Source of the DNA: Stenotrophomonas sp.
GTDB taxonomy: Bacteria > Pseudomonadota > Gammaproteobacteria > Xanthomonadales > Xanthomonadaceae
Assembly: GCA_003248565.1 (NCBI GenBank)
Contig: QFOV01000100.1
Coordinates: forward strand, 1 to 10,941
Reading direction: 5' to 3'
Length of the DNA stretch: 10,941 nt
Shown here: one piece after another, positions 1 through 6,220 of the stretch
How positions within the stretch are numbered: the first letter of the stretch is position 1
Layout of the letters: every line of letters begins with the position of its first letter
Notes under the pieces: model-generated
What the model was told of the DNA's origin: nothing
The model's input: the letters and a program-made list of their open reading frames with translations, nothing else
Databases searched by the model: none
Translations under genes and position numbers: made by a program

Positions 1-353
1 ACGCCGTACTCCAGCACCAGCATCCAGCCGATGAACCAGGCCGACAGCTCGCCGAAGGTGGCGTAGGTATAGGTGTAGGCGCTGCCGGAGACCGGCACCA
101 TCGAGGCGAACTCGGCATAGGCCAGCGCACAGAACGCGCAGCAGATAGCTGCCAGCACGAAGGACAGCATGATGGCCGGGCCGGCGTGGTTGGCCGCGGC
201 CTGGCCGGTGATGACGAAGATGCCGCCGCCGATCACCGCGCCAATGCCCAGCGCGGTCAGCCCCCAAGGGCCGAGGGTTCGGCGCAGGCTCAGGCCATTG
301 GCTTCCTCATGTGCGGCGTGCGGATGTTTGGTGGCCCAGAGTTGCTTGAACAT
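1..353 (-). CDS. APC-family amino acid permease (CAT type), N-terminal part, cut by window edge
   Basis: This is the first 117 residues of a membrane amino acid transporter; the rest lies left of the window. After a short cytoplasmic tail (MFKQLWATKH...) the first membrane segment carries the unwound substrate-binding motif GIGAVIGGGIF (residues 36-46), followed by ITGQAAANHAGPA and the PVSGSAYTYTYATFGE block (87-102), all typical of the cationic/neutral amino acid transporter branch of the APC superfamily. By my hand alignment, 63 of 82 residues (36-117) match the permease just upstream, so the two are tandem paralogues. The ATG is the only reasonable start, because an in-frame TGA lies a few codons upstream; the ribosome site is weak (GAGCGAAG). 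A terminator at 391-420 separates it from the upstream permease, so it probably has its own promoter or depends on read-through. The substrate cannot be read from the sequence. Confidence 0.88.
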   Translation of the reverse strand, partial: MFKQLWATKHPHAAHEEANGLSLRRTLGPWGLTALGIGAVIGGGIFVITGQAAANHAGPAIMLSFVLAAICCAFCALAYAEFASMVPVSGSAYTYTYATFGELSAWFIGWMLVLEYG

Positions 354-390
354 GTTTCGGGTCTTCGCTCATCGGTGCGCGGCGGGCGCG

Positions 391-420
391 CAAAAGAAAA
401 CCGGCGCGCCAGGCGCCGGT
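391..420 (-). terminator. Intrinsic terminator after the second permease
   Basis: On the minus strand the sequence forms an 8-bp G+C-rich stem (ACCGGCGC paired with GCGCCGGT, forward positions 400-407 and 413-420) with a 5-nt loop. It is followed directly by a T-rich run (TTTCTTTTG, 399-391). It sits about 12 bases after the stop codon of the permease at 432-1907 and before the start of the next permease at 353, as expected of a Rho-independent terminator between two tandem genes. Confidence 0.8.
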
Positions 421-431
421 CGGGGTGTGGA

Positions 432-1907
432 TCAGGCTTGCTTGTTCAGCTTGCTGTTGCGGATGCCGTAGCCGAAATAGATGAACAGGCCCAGCACGGT
501 CCAGCCGACGAACAGGTGCCAATGCACCACGAAGGCCTGCATGAACAAGGCCAGGCAGGCCAGCGCGCCCAGCGGGCAGATCAACCATGCGGCCGGCACC
601 TTGAACGGGCGCACGATGTCCGGCTTGGTACGGCGCAGCACCAGCACGCCGATGCAGACGGTGGCGAAGGCCAGCAGGGTACCCATCGAAACCAGTTCGC
701 CGAGCACGTTGAGCGGTACCAGTCCGGCCAGTGCACCGGCCAGCACGCCGACCACGAGGGTACTGATGTAGGGCGTACGGAAGCGCGGGTGCACCTTGCC
801 GAACATCTTCGGCAGCAGACCGTCGCGGGAGATGGTGTAGGCGATGCGCGACTGCCCCATCATCATCACCAGCACCACCGAGGACAGGCCGGCGATGGCG
901 CCGATCTCGACCGCGGTCTTCAGCCAGGACAGGCTGGGATAGGCTTCCAGCGCGGTGGCCACCGGCTTGTCGGTGCCCAGCAGGTTGTACGGCAGCATGC
1001 CGGTCAGCACCGCGCAGACCACGATGTAGACCAGGGTGCAGACGGCCAGGGAGCCGAGCAGGCCGATCGGCATGTTCTTCTGCGGGTCCTTGGTCTCACC
1101 GGCGGCGGTCGAAACGGCATCGAAGCCGATATAGGCAAAGAACACGATGGTGGCTGCGCGGAACACACCACTCCAGCCGAATTCACCGAAGGTACCGGTG
1201 TTTTCCGGGATGAACGGCTGCCAGTTGGCCGGGTCGATGTACTGGATGCCAAAGCCGACGAACAGGCAGATCACGGTGATCTTGATCGCGACGATCACTG
1301 CGTTGACGAAGGTGGACTGGGTGACACCGACGTAGAGCAGGCCGGTGATGGCGGCCACGATCAGCACCGCAGGCAGGTTGAACAGCTTGCCGGAGTTGAC
1401 GAACTCGCTACCGGTCCAGGCCAGCGGCGCCGCCGACAAGGCGTCGGGGAAGGGCATGTGCAGCGTGGTGGTGATGAAGCTGATCAGGTAGGCCGACCAA
1501 CCGACCGCTACCGAGGCCGAGGCGAACAGGTATTCCAGTACCAGGCACCAGCCGATGAACCAGGCCATGCCTTCGCCCAGCGTGGCGTAGGAATAGGAGT
1601 AGGCGCTGCCGGAGACCGGCATCATCGCCGCGAATTCTGCGTAGCAAAGACCGGCCAGTGCACAGGCAATACCGGCGAAGACGAAGGACAGCATCACCGC
1701 CGGCCCGGCGTGGTTGGCCGCAGCCTGGCCGGTCAGCACGAAGATGCCCGCGCCGATCACCGCACCTATGCCGAGCAGGATCAGGTGCTTGGCGGTGAGG
1801 GTCCGCTTGAGCGTGGCTTCGCCTTGCAGGCTGCCTTCGATCGGCTCGCCGGCATCGACATGTGCGGCCGGTTCGACCGGCTTGACCCTCAACAGTGTTT
1901 TAAGCAT
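432..1907 (-). CDS. APC-family amino acid permease (CAT type)
   Basis: A 491-residue inner-membrane transporter predicted to take up amino acids by coupling to a cation gradient. Hydrophobic stretches fit about twelve membrane helices. The helix-1 motif GIGAVIGAGIF (46-56), PVSGSAYSYSYATLGE (97-112) and the helix-6 block FFAYIGFDAVSTAAGETKDP (256-275) are hallmarks of the cationic amino acid transporter branch (the family of Bacillus YfnA and Geobacillus ApcT). The open frame extends upstream to 2045, but the residues before 1907 look like leader, and MLKTLLRV matches the usual short N-terminal tail, so I start at the ATG at 1907; its ribosome site is poor (GGGAA). Substrate specificity is unknown; cationic or small neutral amino acids are the family norm. 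It diverges from a NUDIX gene and is followed by a terminator, then by its truncated paralogue. Confidence 0.93.
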   Translation of the reverse strand: MLKTLLRVKPVEPAAHVDAGEPIEGSLQGEATLKRTLTAKHLILLGIGAVIGAGIFVLTGQAAANHAGPAVMLSFVFAGIACALAGLCYAEFAAMMPVSGSAYSYSYATLGEGMAWFIGWCLVLEYLFASASVAVGWSAYLISFITTTLHMPFPDALSAAPLAWTGSEFVNSGKLFNLPAVLIVAAITGLLYVGVTQSTFVNAVIVAIKITVICLFVGFGIQYIDPANWQPFIPENTGTFGEFGWSGVFRAATIVFFAYIGFDAVSTAAGETKDPQKNMPIGLLGSLAVCTLVYIVVCAVLTGMLPYNLLGTDKPVATALEAYPSLSWLKTAVEIGAIAGLSSVVLVMMMGQSRIAYTISRDGLLPKMFGKVHPRFRTPYISTLVVGVLAGALAGLVPLNVLGELVSMGTLLAFATVCIGVLVLRRTKPDIVRPFKVPAAWLICPLGALACLALFMQAFVVHWHLFVGWTVLGLFIYFGYGIRNSKLNKQA

Positions 1908-2095
1908 TCCGCAAATTCCCGAGCTGTGTATTGGCCCGAACGCACTGGGGCGACGGGGCCGGTTGTATGGCGACGCAAGCTGAACGGTCGGCAACTGCTC
2001 TACCTTGCCAAAGCTGGCGAAACTCGACAAGCGCAACTGCAACATCGACAGCGATAATGGCCGCCGGATTGATTGAATTGGATGTGCTTACAGTC

Positions 2096-2641
2096 ATGCA
2101 CGGTGAAGATCTACTGCTGCGTCAGGCATTTGTGGACTATTCCCAGCGCCACCGGGAACATGAGCAGGTGACGCAGGCGTTCCTGGCCCTGCTTGACGAA
2201 GGTGGGGTGGATCCCTTCACCCGCGAGCGGCTGACCGGGCATTTCACCGGTAGCGCCTGGTTGGTCAGCGCCGATGGCAAACGCGCGCTGCTCACCCACC
2301 ATCGCAAGCTGCAACGCTGGTTGCAGTTGGGTGGGCATGCCGATGGTGATCACGATCTGGCGGCTGTTGCGCTGCGCGAAGCCGAAGAGGAATCCGGGCT
2401 GCCGGGTCTGACATTGGCTTCGGCCGATATTTTTGATCTGGACCGGCACTGGATTCCCGAGCGCGGGGATGTTCCCGGGCATTGGCATTACGACGTGCGT
2501 TATGTGGTCGTCGCCGGCGACAACGAGGCGTTCGTGGTCAGCGAGGAATCGCTGGAGCTGGCATGGCGGTCGGTAGACGAGATCGCCAAGGATCAAGATG
2601 AATCCATGCGGCGGATGGCAAACCGGTGGCTGCAGAGATAG
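2096..2641 (+). CDS. NUDIX hydrolase
   Basis: A 181-residue cytoplasmic NUDIX-fold enzyme, expected to hydrolyse a nucleoside diphosphate linked to another group, with metal bound by the NUDIX box. The box spans about residues 80-102: the core REAEEESGL (94-102) is intact with metal-ligand glutamates E95, E98 and E99. The glutamate expected seven residues before the RE core is replaced by H86 in GGHADGDHDL, a variation I associate with this GGHADG subgroup. The tail (RHWIPERGDVPGHWHYDVRYVV, split here as RHWIPERG and HWHYDVRYVV) is also typical of that subgroup; its substrate is not known. I choose the ATG at 2096, because the family begins shortly before LLLRQAFVDY. An ATG at 2057 and longer frames upstream are possible, but a GATAAT (2053-2058) could be the -10 element and favours the later start. 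No strong ribosome site is visible. Confidence 0.85.
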   Translation: MHGEDLLLRQAFVDYSQRHREHEQVTQAFLALLDEGGVDPFTRERLTGHFTGSAWLVSADGKRALLTHHRKLQRWLQLGGHADGDHDLAAVALREAEEESGLPGLTLASADIFDLDRHWIPERGDVPGHWHYDVRYVVVAGDNEAFVVSEESLELAWRSVDEIAKDQDESMRRMANRWLQR

Positions 2642-2650
2642 AAGGGACAT

Positions 2651-2747
2651 GTAGGAGCGGCGTCAGCCGCGAAGCAGGCAATGCTTGATCGTTGGCAGAG
2701 TCTGCAATCTGAAAGTGCATCAGCTTCGCGGCTGACGCCGCTCCCAC
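2651..2747. repeat. REP-type inverted pair (REPIN-like), copy 1
   Basis: Two 25-nt arms (2651-2675 and 2723-2747) are inverted copies of each other with one mismatch: the left arm begins GTAGGAGCGG, while the right arm read on the minus strand begins GTGGGAGCGG. Each arm contains its own small palindrome (GCGGC-GTCA-GCCGC). The 47 bases between the arms are unrelated. This is the layout of paired REP elements, non-autonomous palindromes thought to be moved by RAYT transposases. It lies just after the NUDIX stop and could also help terminate or stabilise that mRNA. Confidence 0.8.
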
Positions 2748-2765
2748 AATATCCCCGACGGGACC

Positions 2766-2799
2766 GGTAGAGCCCCTGCCGAGCATGGCTCGGCACTAC
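2766..2799 (-). repeat. SMAG-like GTAG palindrome, copy 1
   Basis: Read on the minus strand this element begins GTAGTGCCGAGC-CAT-GCTCGGCA and continues AGGGGCTCTACC. The stem is 8 bp (2777-2784 with 2788-2795) with a 3-nt loop. The GTAG head plus GCCGAGC/GCTCGGC stem fits the SMAG repeats reported in Stenotrophomonas maltophilia. It abuts a further GTAGTG on the other strand, giving a CACTACGTAGTG palindrome at 2794-2805. Confidence 0.75.
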
Positions 2800-2827
2800 G
2801 TAGTGCTGCAGCGCGTAGCCAATCTAG

Positions 2828-2865
2828 CCCCTCTCCCGCCTGCGGGAGAGGGGTTGGGGTGAGGG
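2828..2865. repeat. C/G-rich hairpin repeat (CCCCTCTCCCG type)
   Basis: A perfect 11-bp stem (CCCCTCTCCCG at 2828-2838 and CGGGAGAGGGG at 2843-2853) with a CCTG loop is followed by TTGGGGTGAGGGC. I recognise this motif as a dispersed intergenic repeat in Xanthomonas and Stenotrophomonas genomes. No function is known to me; the stable hairpin could block exonucleases or transcription. Confidence 0.6.
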
Positions 2866-2876
2866 CAGCTTTTGCC

Positions 2877-2910
2877 GGTAAGGCCCCTGCCGAGCATGGC
2901 TCGGCACTAC
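2877..2910 (-). repeat. SMAG-like GTAG palindrome, copy 2, probable serA 3' hairpin
   Basis: This is a direct repeat of the element at 2766-2799, with two differences over 34 bases, both in the tail (GGCCTTACC instead of GGCTCTACC). The stem pairs 2888-2895 with 2899-2906. It begins about ten bases after the serA stop on the same strand, so it is the first stable hairpin in the serA transcript. No U-run follows, so it would act as a 3'-end stabiliser or weak terminator rather than a classical terminator. Confidence 0.72.
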
Positions 2911-2919
2911 AGATGTGCG

Positions 2920-4161
2920 TCAGTAGAGGATGCGGGTGCGCAGGGTGCCCTGGATCGCGGCGAGCTCTTCGCGGATGGCGGAGGCCTGTTCTTCGCTGGC
3001 GGTGATGTCGATCACCACGTAGCCGACCTTGGGGTCGGTGCGCAGGAACTGGCCGTCGATGTTGAGGTTGTGGCGCGAGAAGATCTCGTTGATCTTGGAC
3101 AGCACGCCCGGCACGTTGCGGTGGATGTGCAGCAGGCGCAGGCTCTGCTCGTGCTCCGGCAGGGTCACTTCCGGGAAGTTGACGGCCGACAGGGTCGAGC
3201 CGTTGTCGCTGTAACGCACCAGCTTGGCCGCCACTTCAACGCCGATGTTTTCCTGTGCTTCCAGCGTGGAGCCGCCGACGTGCGGGGTCAGGATCACATT
3301 GTCATGCGCGGTCAATGGGGACTCGAACAGGTCGCCGTTGCCCTTGGGCTCGACCGGGAACACGTCCACTGCGGCACCGCCGAGATGACCCGAACCCAGT
3401 GCTGCATCCAGCGCAGCGATATCGACCACGGTGCCGCGCGCTGCATTGATCAGGTGCGCGCCCTTCTTCATCTTGGCCAGCTGCTCGGCGCCGATCATCC
3501 ATTGCGTGGAGCCGTTCTCCGGCACGTGCAGGGTGACCACGTCCGAGCGCGCCAGCAGGTCATCCAGGCTGATGGCCGGATGCGCATTGCCCAGCGACAG
3601 CTTGGTTTCGATGTCATGGAAGATCACGTGCATGCCCAGCGCCTCGGCCAACACGCCAACCTGGGTGCCGATATGGCCGTAGCCGATGATGCCCAGCGTC
3701 TTGCCGCGTACTTCATGGCTGCCGGCAGCCGACTTGGACCAGCCACCGCGGTGGCATTCGGCATTCTTCTGCGGAATGCCGCGGGTCAGCATGATCGCCT
3801 CGGCAATCACCAGTTCGGCGACCGAACGGGTGTTGGAGTACGGCGCGTTGAAGACGGGAATGCCGGCGAGTTCGGCCGCTTCGAGGTCGACCTGGTTGGT
3901 GCCGATGCAGAAGCAGCCGACCGCGATGAGGCGCTTGGCTTCGGCCAGCACCTCGGCGCTGAGATGGGTGCGTGAGCGGATGCCGACGATGTGGGCTTCG
4001 GCGATACGCGCCTTCAATTCCTCTTCGGGCAGCGACTTGCTGTACAGCTCGATCTGCGAGTACCCGGCCGCCTTGAAGACGTCCACGGCGGTCTGGCTGA
4101 CCCCCTCAAGCAACAAAACGCGGATGTCCTGCTTCGGGAACGAGGTCTTCTTGGGCGACAT
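2920..4161 (-). CDS. serA: D-3-phosphoglycerate dehydrogenase
   Basis: A cytoplasmic enzyme of 413 residues (E. coli SerA has 410) that oxidises 3-phosphoglycerate to 3-phosphohydroxypyruvate with NAD+, the first step of serine synthesis. Visible features are the substrate-domain start (DIRVLLLEGVSQ), the NAD-binding GxGxxG at 160-165 (GYGHIG), the catalytic Arg-Glu-His triad at R242 (NAARGT), E271 (VEPKG) and H294 (TPHVGGST), and a C-terminal ACT domain from about 339. In the ACT domain H347, N349 and N367 match the serine-binding residues of E. coli SerA, so feedback inhibition by serine is expected. The frame runs upstream to 4332, but MSPKKTSFPKQDI is the usual N-terminus in this family; no clear Shine-Dalgarno precedes it. 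It is divergent from a D-2-hydroxyglutarate dehydrogenase-like gene, which fits the known 2-oxoglutarate reductase side activity of SerA. Confidence 0.96.
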   Translation of the reverse strand: MSPKKTSFPKQDIRVLLLEGVSQTAVDVFKAAGYSQIELYSKSLPEEELKARIAEAHIVGIRSRTHLSAEVLAEAKRLIAVGCFCIGTNQVDLEAAELAGIPVFNAPYSNTRSVAELVIAEAIMLTRGIPQKNAECHRGGWSKSAAGSHEVRGKTLGIIGYGHIGTQVGVLAEALGMHVIFHDIETKLSLGNAHPAISLDDLLARSDVVTLHVPENGSTQWMIGAEQLAKMKKGAHLINAARGTVVDIAALDAALGSGHLGGAAVDVFPVEPKGNGDLFESPLTAHDNVILTPHVGGSTLEAQENIGVEVAAKLVRYSDNGSTLSAVNFPEVTLPEHEQSLRLLHIHRNVPGVLSKINEIFSRHNLNIDGQFLRTDPKVGYVVIDITASEEQASAIREELAAIQGTLRTRILY

Positions 4162-4260
4162 GTCGTGTACGGCGGCGAAGGTGGGTAGGTCGCCAACTAT
4201 GCCAGAACGGCGCGCTGTTTTGTGCGCTGCGCAACGCGGCAAGGCATTGATGGGAAAAGG

Positions 4261-4272
4261 TTTCATATGAAA
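4261..4272. promoter_or_regulatory. Perfect 12-bp palindrome TTTCATATGAAA in the serA/FAD-dehydrogenase divergent region
   Basis: This A+T-rich perfect palindrome is the most A+T-rich spot in the otherwise G+C-rich 204-bp divergent spacer (4162-4365). It lies about 100 bp from each start codon, where a shared operator or overlapping -10 elements could sit. I could not find a convincing -35 partner at 16-18 bp on either strand, so the regulatory role is inference only. Confidence 0.3.
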
Positions 4273-4365
4273 TCCAGATCCTGTCGCAGCGGACCGCCGC
4301 GGCGACTGGACGGCGCGCGGCGGGGCTGTCACGCTTGGCGGCTTTCACGCCGCCGAAACACCGCC

Positions 4366-5754
4366 ATGACCGATCCGCGCCTGGAAACCCTGTTGCAGTC
4401 CTGCCCCGAGCTGCGTCTGAAGACCGAGCCGGGCGATCTGGAGCACTACGGGCGCGATTGGACCCGGCGCTGGACGCCGTCGCCACTGGCCATTGCCTTG
4501 CCGGGCAGTGTCGAGGAAGTGCAGGCGGTGGTGCGCTGGGCCAATGAGCACAACGTGGCCGTGGTGCCTTCGGGTGGCCGCACCGGCCTGTCCGGTGGCG
4601 CGGTTGCGGCCAACGGCGAGCTGGTGCTGAGCCTGGAGCGCATGAACAAACCGCTGGGCTTCGACGCGGTCGATCGCACCCTGGTCGTTCAGGCCGGCAT
4701 GCCATTGGAAGCGGTGCACAACACCGCCAAGGAACATGGGCTGATCTATCCGGTGGATTTCGCCGCGCGTGGCTCCTGTTCGATTGGCGGCAATATCGCC
4801 ACCAATGCTGGCGGTATCCGCGTGATCCGTTATGGCAATACCCGCGAGTGGATCGCCGGGCTCAAGGTGGTTGCCGGTAACGGTGACTTGCTGGAGCTCA
4901 ACAAGGGCTTGATCAAGAACTCCAGCGGTTACGACTTCCGCCAGTTGATGGTCGGCTCGGAAGGCACGCTCGGCATCGTGGTCGAGGCAACCTTGAAGCT
5001 GACTGATCCACCGCCGACCACCAATGTGATGGTGCTGGCGTTGCCGTCGTTCGAAGTGCTGATGCAGGTGTTCTCTGCCTTCCGCGAACGCCTGCAGCTG
5101 GAGGCCTTTGAGTTCTTCACCGACCTGGCGGTCAAGCACGTCACCGCGCATGGTGCGCAGTATCCGTTCGAGGAGATTCACCCGTATTACGTAGTGACCG
5201 AGTACGCCTCGGCTGACGAGGCAGGTGAAGCCGCCGCGCTGGCGGCGTTCGAGCATTGCATGGAGCAGGGCTGGGTGCTGGATGGCGTGATCAGCACCAG
5301 CGAAGCACAGGCGCAGCAGCTATGGCGTCTGCGCGAAGGCATCACCGAATCGGTGGCGCGCTACAAACCGTACAAGAACGACGTGTCGGTGCGGATCTCG
5401 GCGATGCCGGCCTTCCTGGCCGAAACCCAGGCGCTGATCAATGGTGCCTACCCGCACTTCGAGGTGGTCTGGTTTGGCCATATCGGCGACGGCAACCTGC
5501 ACATCAATGTGCTCAAGCCCGATGCCACCAGTGACGCCGAGTTCCTCAGCCAGTGCGAGCACGTGACCAAACTGCTGGCGCAGGTGCTGCTGCGGTTTGA
5601 TGGCAGCATCTCGGCGGAACACGGCATCGGCCTGGTCAAGAAGGCCTATCTTTCCAGCACCCGCAGCGAGGCCGAAGTTGCGCTTATGCGTGGGGTCAAG
5701 CGCACTTTCGATCCGAACTGGTTGTTGAACCCGGGCAAGCTGTTCGATCAGTAG
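4366..5754 (+). CDS. FAD-linked D-2-hydroxyacid dehydrogenase, probably D-2-hydroxyglutarate dehydrogenase
   Basis: A 462-residue soluble flavoenzyme of the VAO/PCMH family (GlcD, D-lactate and D-2-hydroxyglutarate dehydrogenase branch) that oxidises a D-2-hydroxyacid to the 2-oxoacid and passes electrons on, probably via electron-transfer flavoprotein. The FAD-binding loop PSGGRTGLSGG (68-78) and the GSCSIGGNIATNAGG block (136-150) are intact. The C-terminal cap carries the metal/active-site set: H372 and H379 in FGHIGDGNLH, and E418-H419 in SAEHGIG. The full-length C-terminus (NPGKLF) is present. The frame is open back to 4222, but MTDPRLETLL begins the usual fold, so I start at 4366; no strong ribosome site is seen. 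The specificity call leans on context: serA lies divergently next door, and these two activities are known to be coupled in Pseudomonas. D-lactate or glycolate oxidation are alternatives. Confidence 0.85.
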   Translation: MTDPRLETLLQSCPELRLKTEPGDLEHYGRDWTRRWTPSPLAIALPGSVEEVQAVVRWANEHNVAVVPSGGRTGLSGGAVAANGELVLSLERMNKPLGFDAVDRTLVVQAGMPLEAVHNTAKEHGLIYPVDFAARGSCSIGGNIATNAGGIRVIRYGNTREWIAGLKVVAGNGDLLELNKGLIKNSSGYDFRQLMVGSEGTLGIVVEATLKLTDPPPTTNVMVLALPSFEVLMQVFSAFRERLQLEAFEFFTDLAVKHVTAHGAQYPFEEIHPYYVVTEYASADEAGEAAALAAFEHCMEQGWVLDGVISTSEAQAQQLWRLREGITESVARYKPYKNDVSVRISAMPAFLAETQALINGAYPHFEVVWFGHIGDGNLHINVLKPDATSDAEFLSQCEHVTKLLAQVLLRFDGSISAEHGIGLVKKAYLSSTRSEAEVALMRGVKRTFDPNWLLNPGKLFDQ

Positions 5755-5920
5755 TCGCGCAGCTGCCCGCATGTGCGGCGGAGCCGCCGCGCGAACGGGT
5801 CGAAGATGTGCGCCCGCAGTCCAGCATGAATGGATCTGGTGGGCAGCATGGCTGGTGGTTCCCACCGGCGGCGACGGTCGGTACTCTTGACGCCCTTGCT
5901 CATCCGACGTTGACACGCCA
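5755..5920 (+). other. Intergenic spacer with two hairpins, no gene seen
   Basis: This 166-bp gap contains a 6-bp hairpin GCGGCG-GAGC-CGCCGC (5775-5790) soon after the dehydrogenase stop. A second hairpin pairs 5852-5858 with 5862-5868 (one G-T pair). Neither is followed by a T-run, so neither is a standard terminator. A TTGACG at 5887-5892 resembles a -35 box, but no matching -10 follows at proper spacing before the start at 5921. How the next gene is transcribed is unclear. Confidence 0.4.
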
Positions 5921-6220
5921 ATGATCCGCTCGATCCTGTTCTGCGCTTTGATTGCCCTGCCGATGTCGGCATTCGCCTCCAGCTTTGCAGGCACGTCGGC
6001 CGGTTCCGCATCTGGCGCATCGTCCAATTCCTCGGGTAGCTCCTCGGGTGACGACAAGGTGTTGCTGGACGCACGCGAAGACGCGGCGGGTTTTGTGGCC
6101 AGCAATGGCGAGATCCGCGGCGCATGGCTGGAAGCGGCCTTGATCCAGCTGCGCGAACGTGATGCTGCCGCGCGCGATGCCAGCGACATGGAATTGGCCC
6201 GGAAGATCCTGGCCCTGTGA
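5921..6220 (+). CDS. Small exported DUF2388-like protein
   Basis: A 99-residue protein with a clean Sec signal peptide (MIRSILFCALIALPMSAFA, likely cleaved before SSFAG). A serine/glycine-rich low-complexity stretch follows (about 20-45), then a conserved core: DARED-AAGFVASNGEIRG-AWLEAAL (50-73) and ASDMELARKIL (87-97). The pattern AARDDAxxFVASxGxIRGxxLExAL...ASDxxLAxxIL is what I know as DUF2388 (TIGR02448), small proteins common in Pseudomonas. Its function is unknown; it has no catalytic signature or cysteine pair in the mature part, so it is most likely a periplasmic or secreted accessory protein. Its TGA overlaps the ATG of the next gene by one base (TGATG), indicating translational coupling. 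The ATG at 5921 is fixed by the signal peptide, though no Shine-Dalgarno is obvious. Confidence 0.8.
   Translation: MIRSILFCALIALPMSAFASSFAGTSAGSASGASSNSSGSSSGDDKVLLDAREDAAGFVASNGEIRGAWLEAALIQLRERDAAARDASDMELARKILAL

Noticed and set aside
307..588. Small minus-strand frame across the gap between the two permeases
   Set aside because: It crosses the terminator and overlaps both permeases out of frame, with no conserved content.
186..2057. Long plus-strand open frame (623 codons) opposite the permeases
   Set aside because: It is antisense to two clear transporters, and its translation is Gln/His/Arg/Gly-rich without any domain, the usual product of reading G+C-rich genes backwards.
2651..2747. 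Inverted arms read as terminal repeats of an insertion sequence
   Set aside because: Only 47 bases lie between the arms, with no transposase; each arm carries its own palindrome, as in REP pairs.
2642..2919. Repeat cluster as a CRISPR array
   Set aside because: The repeats are of different families and orientations, with irregular spacing and no regular spacers.
2872..3975. Plus-strand open frame (367 codons) opposite serA
   Set aside because: It lies antisense to a fully conserved serA, and its composition is the His/Asp/Gln/Arg-rich shadow type; no motif is visible.
4345..5256. Minus-strand open frame (303 codons) opposite the FAD-linked dehydrogenase
   Set aside because: It is antisense to an intact conserved flavoenzyme and has no recognisable domain.
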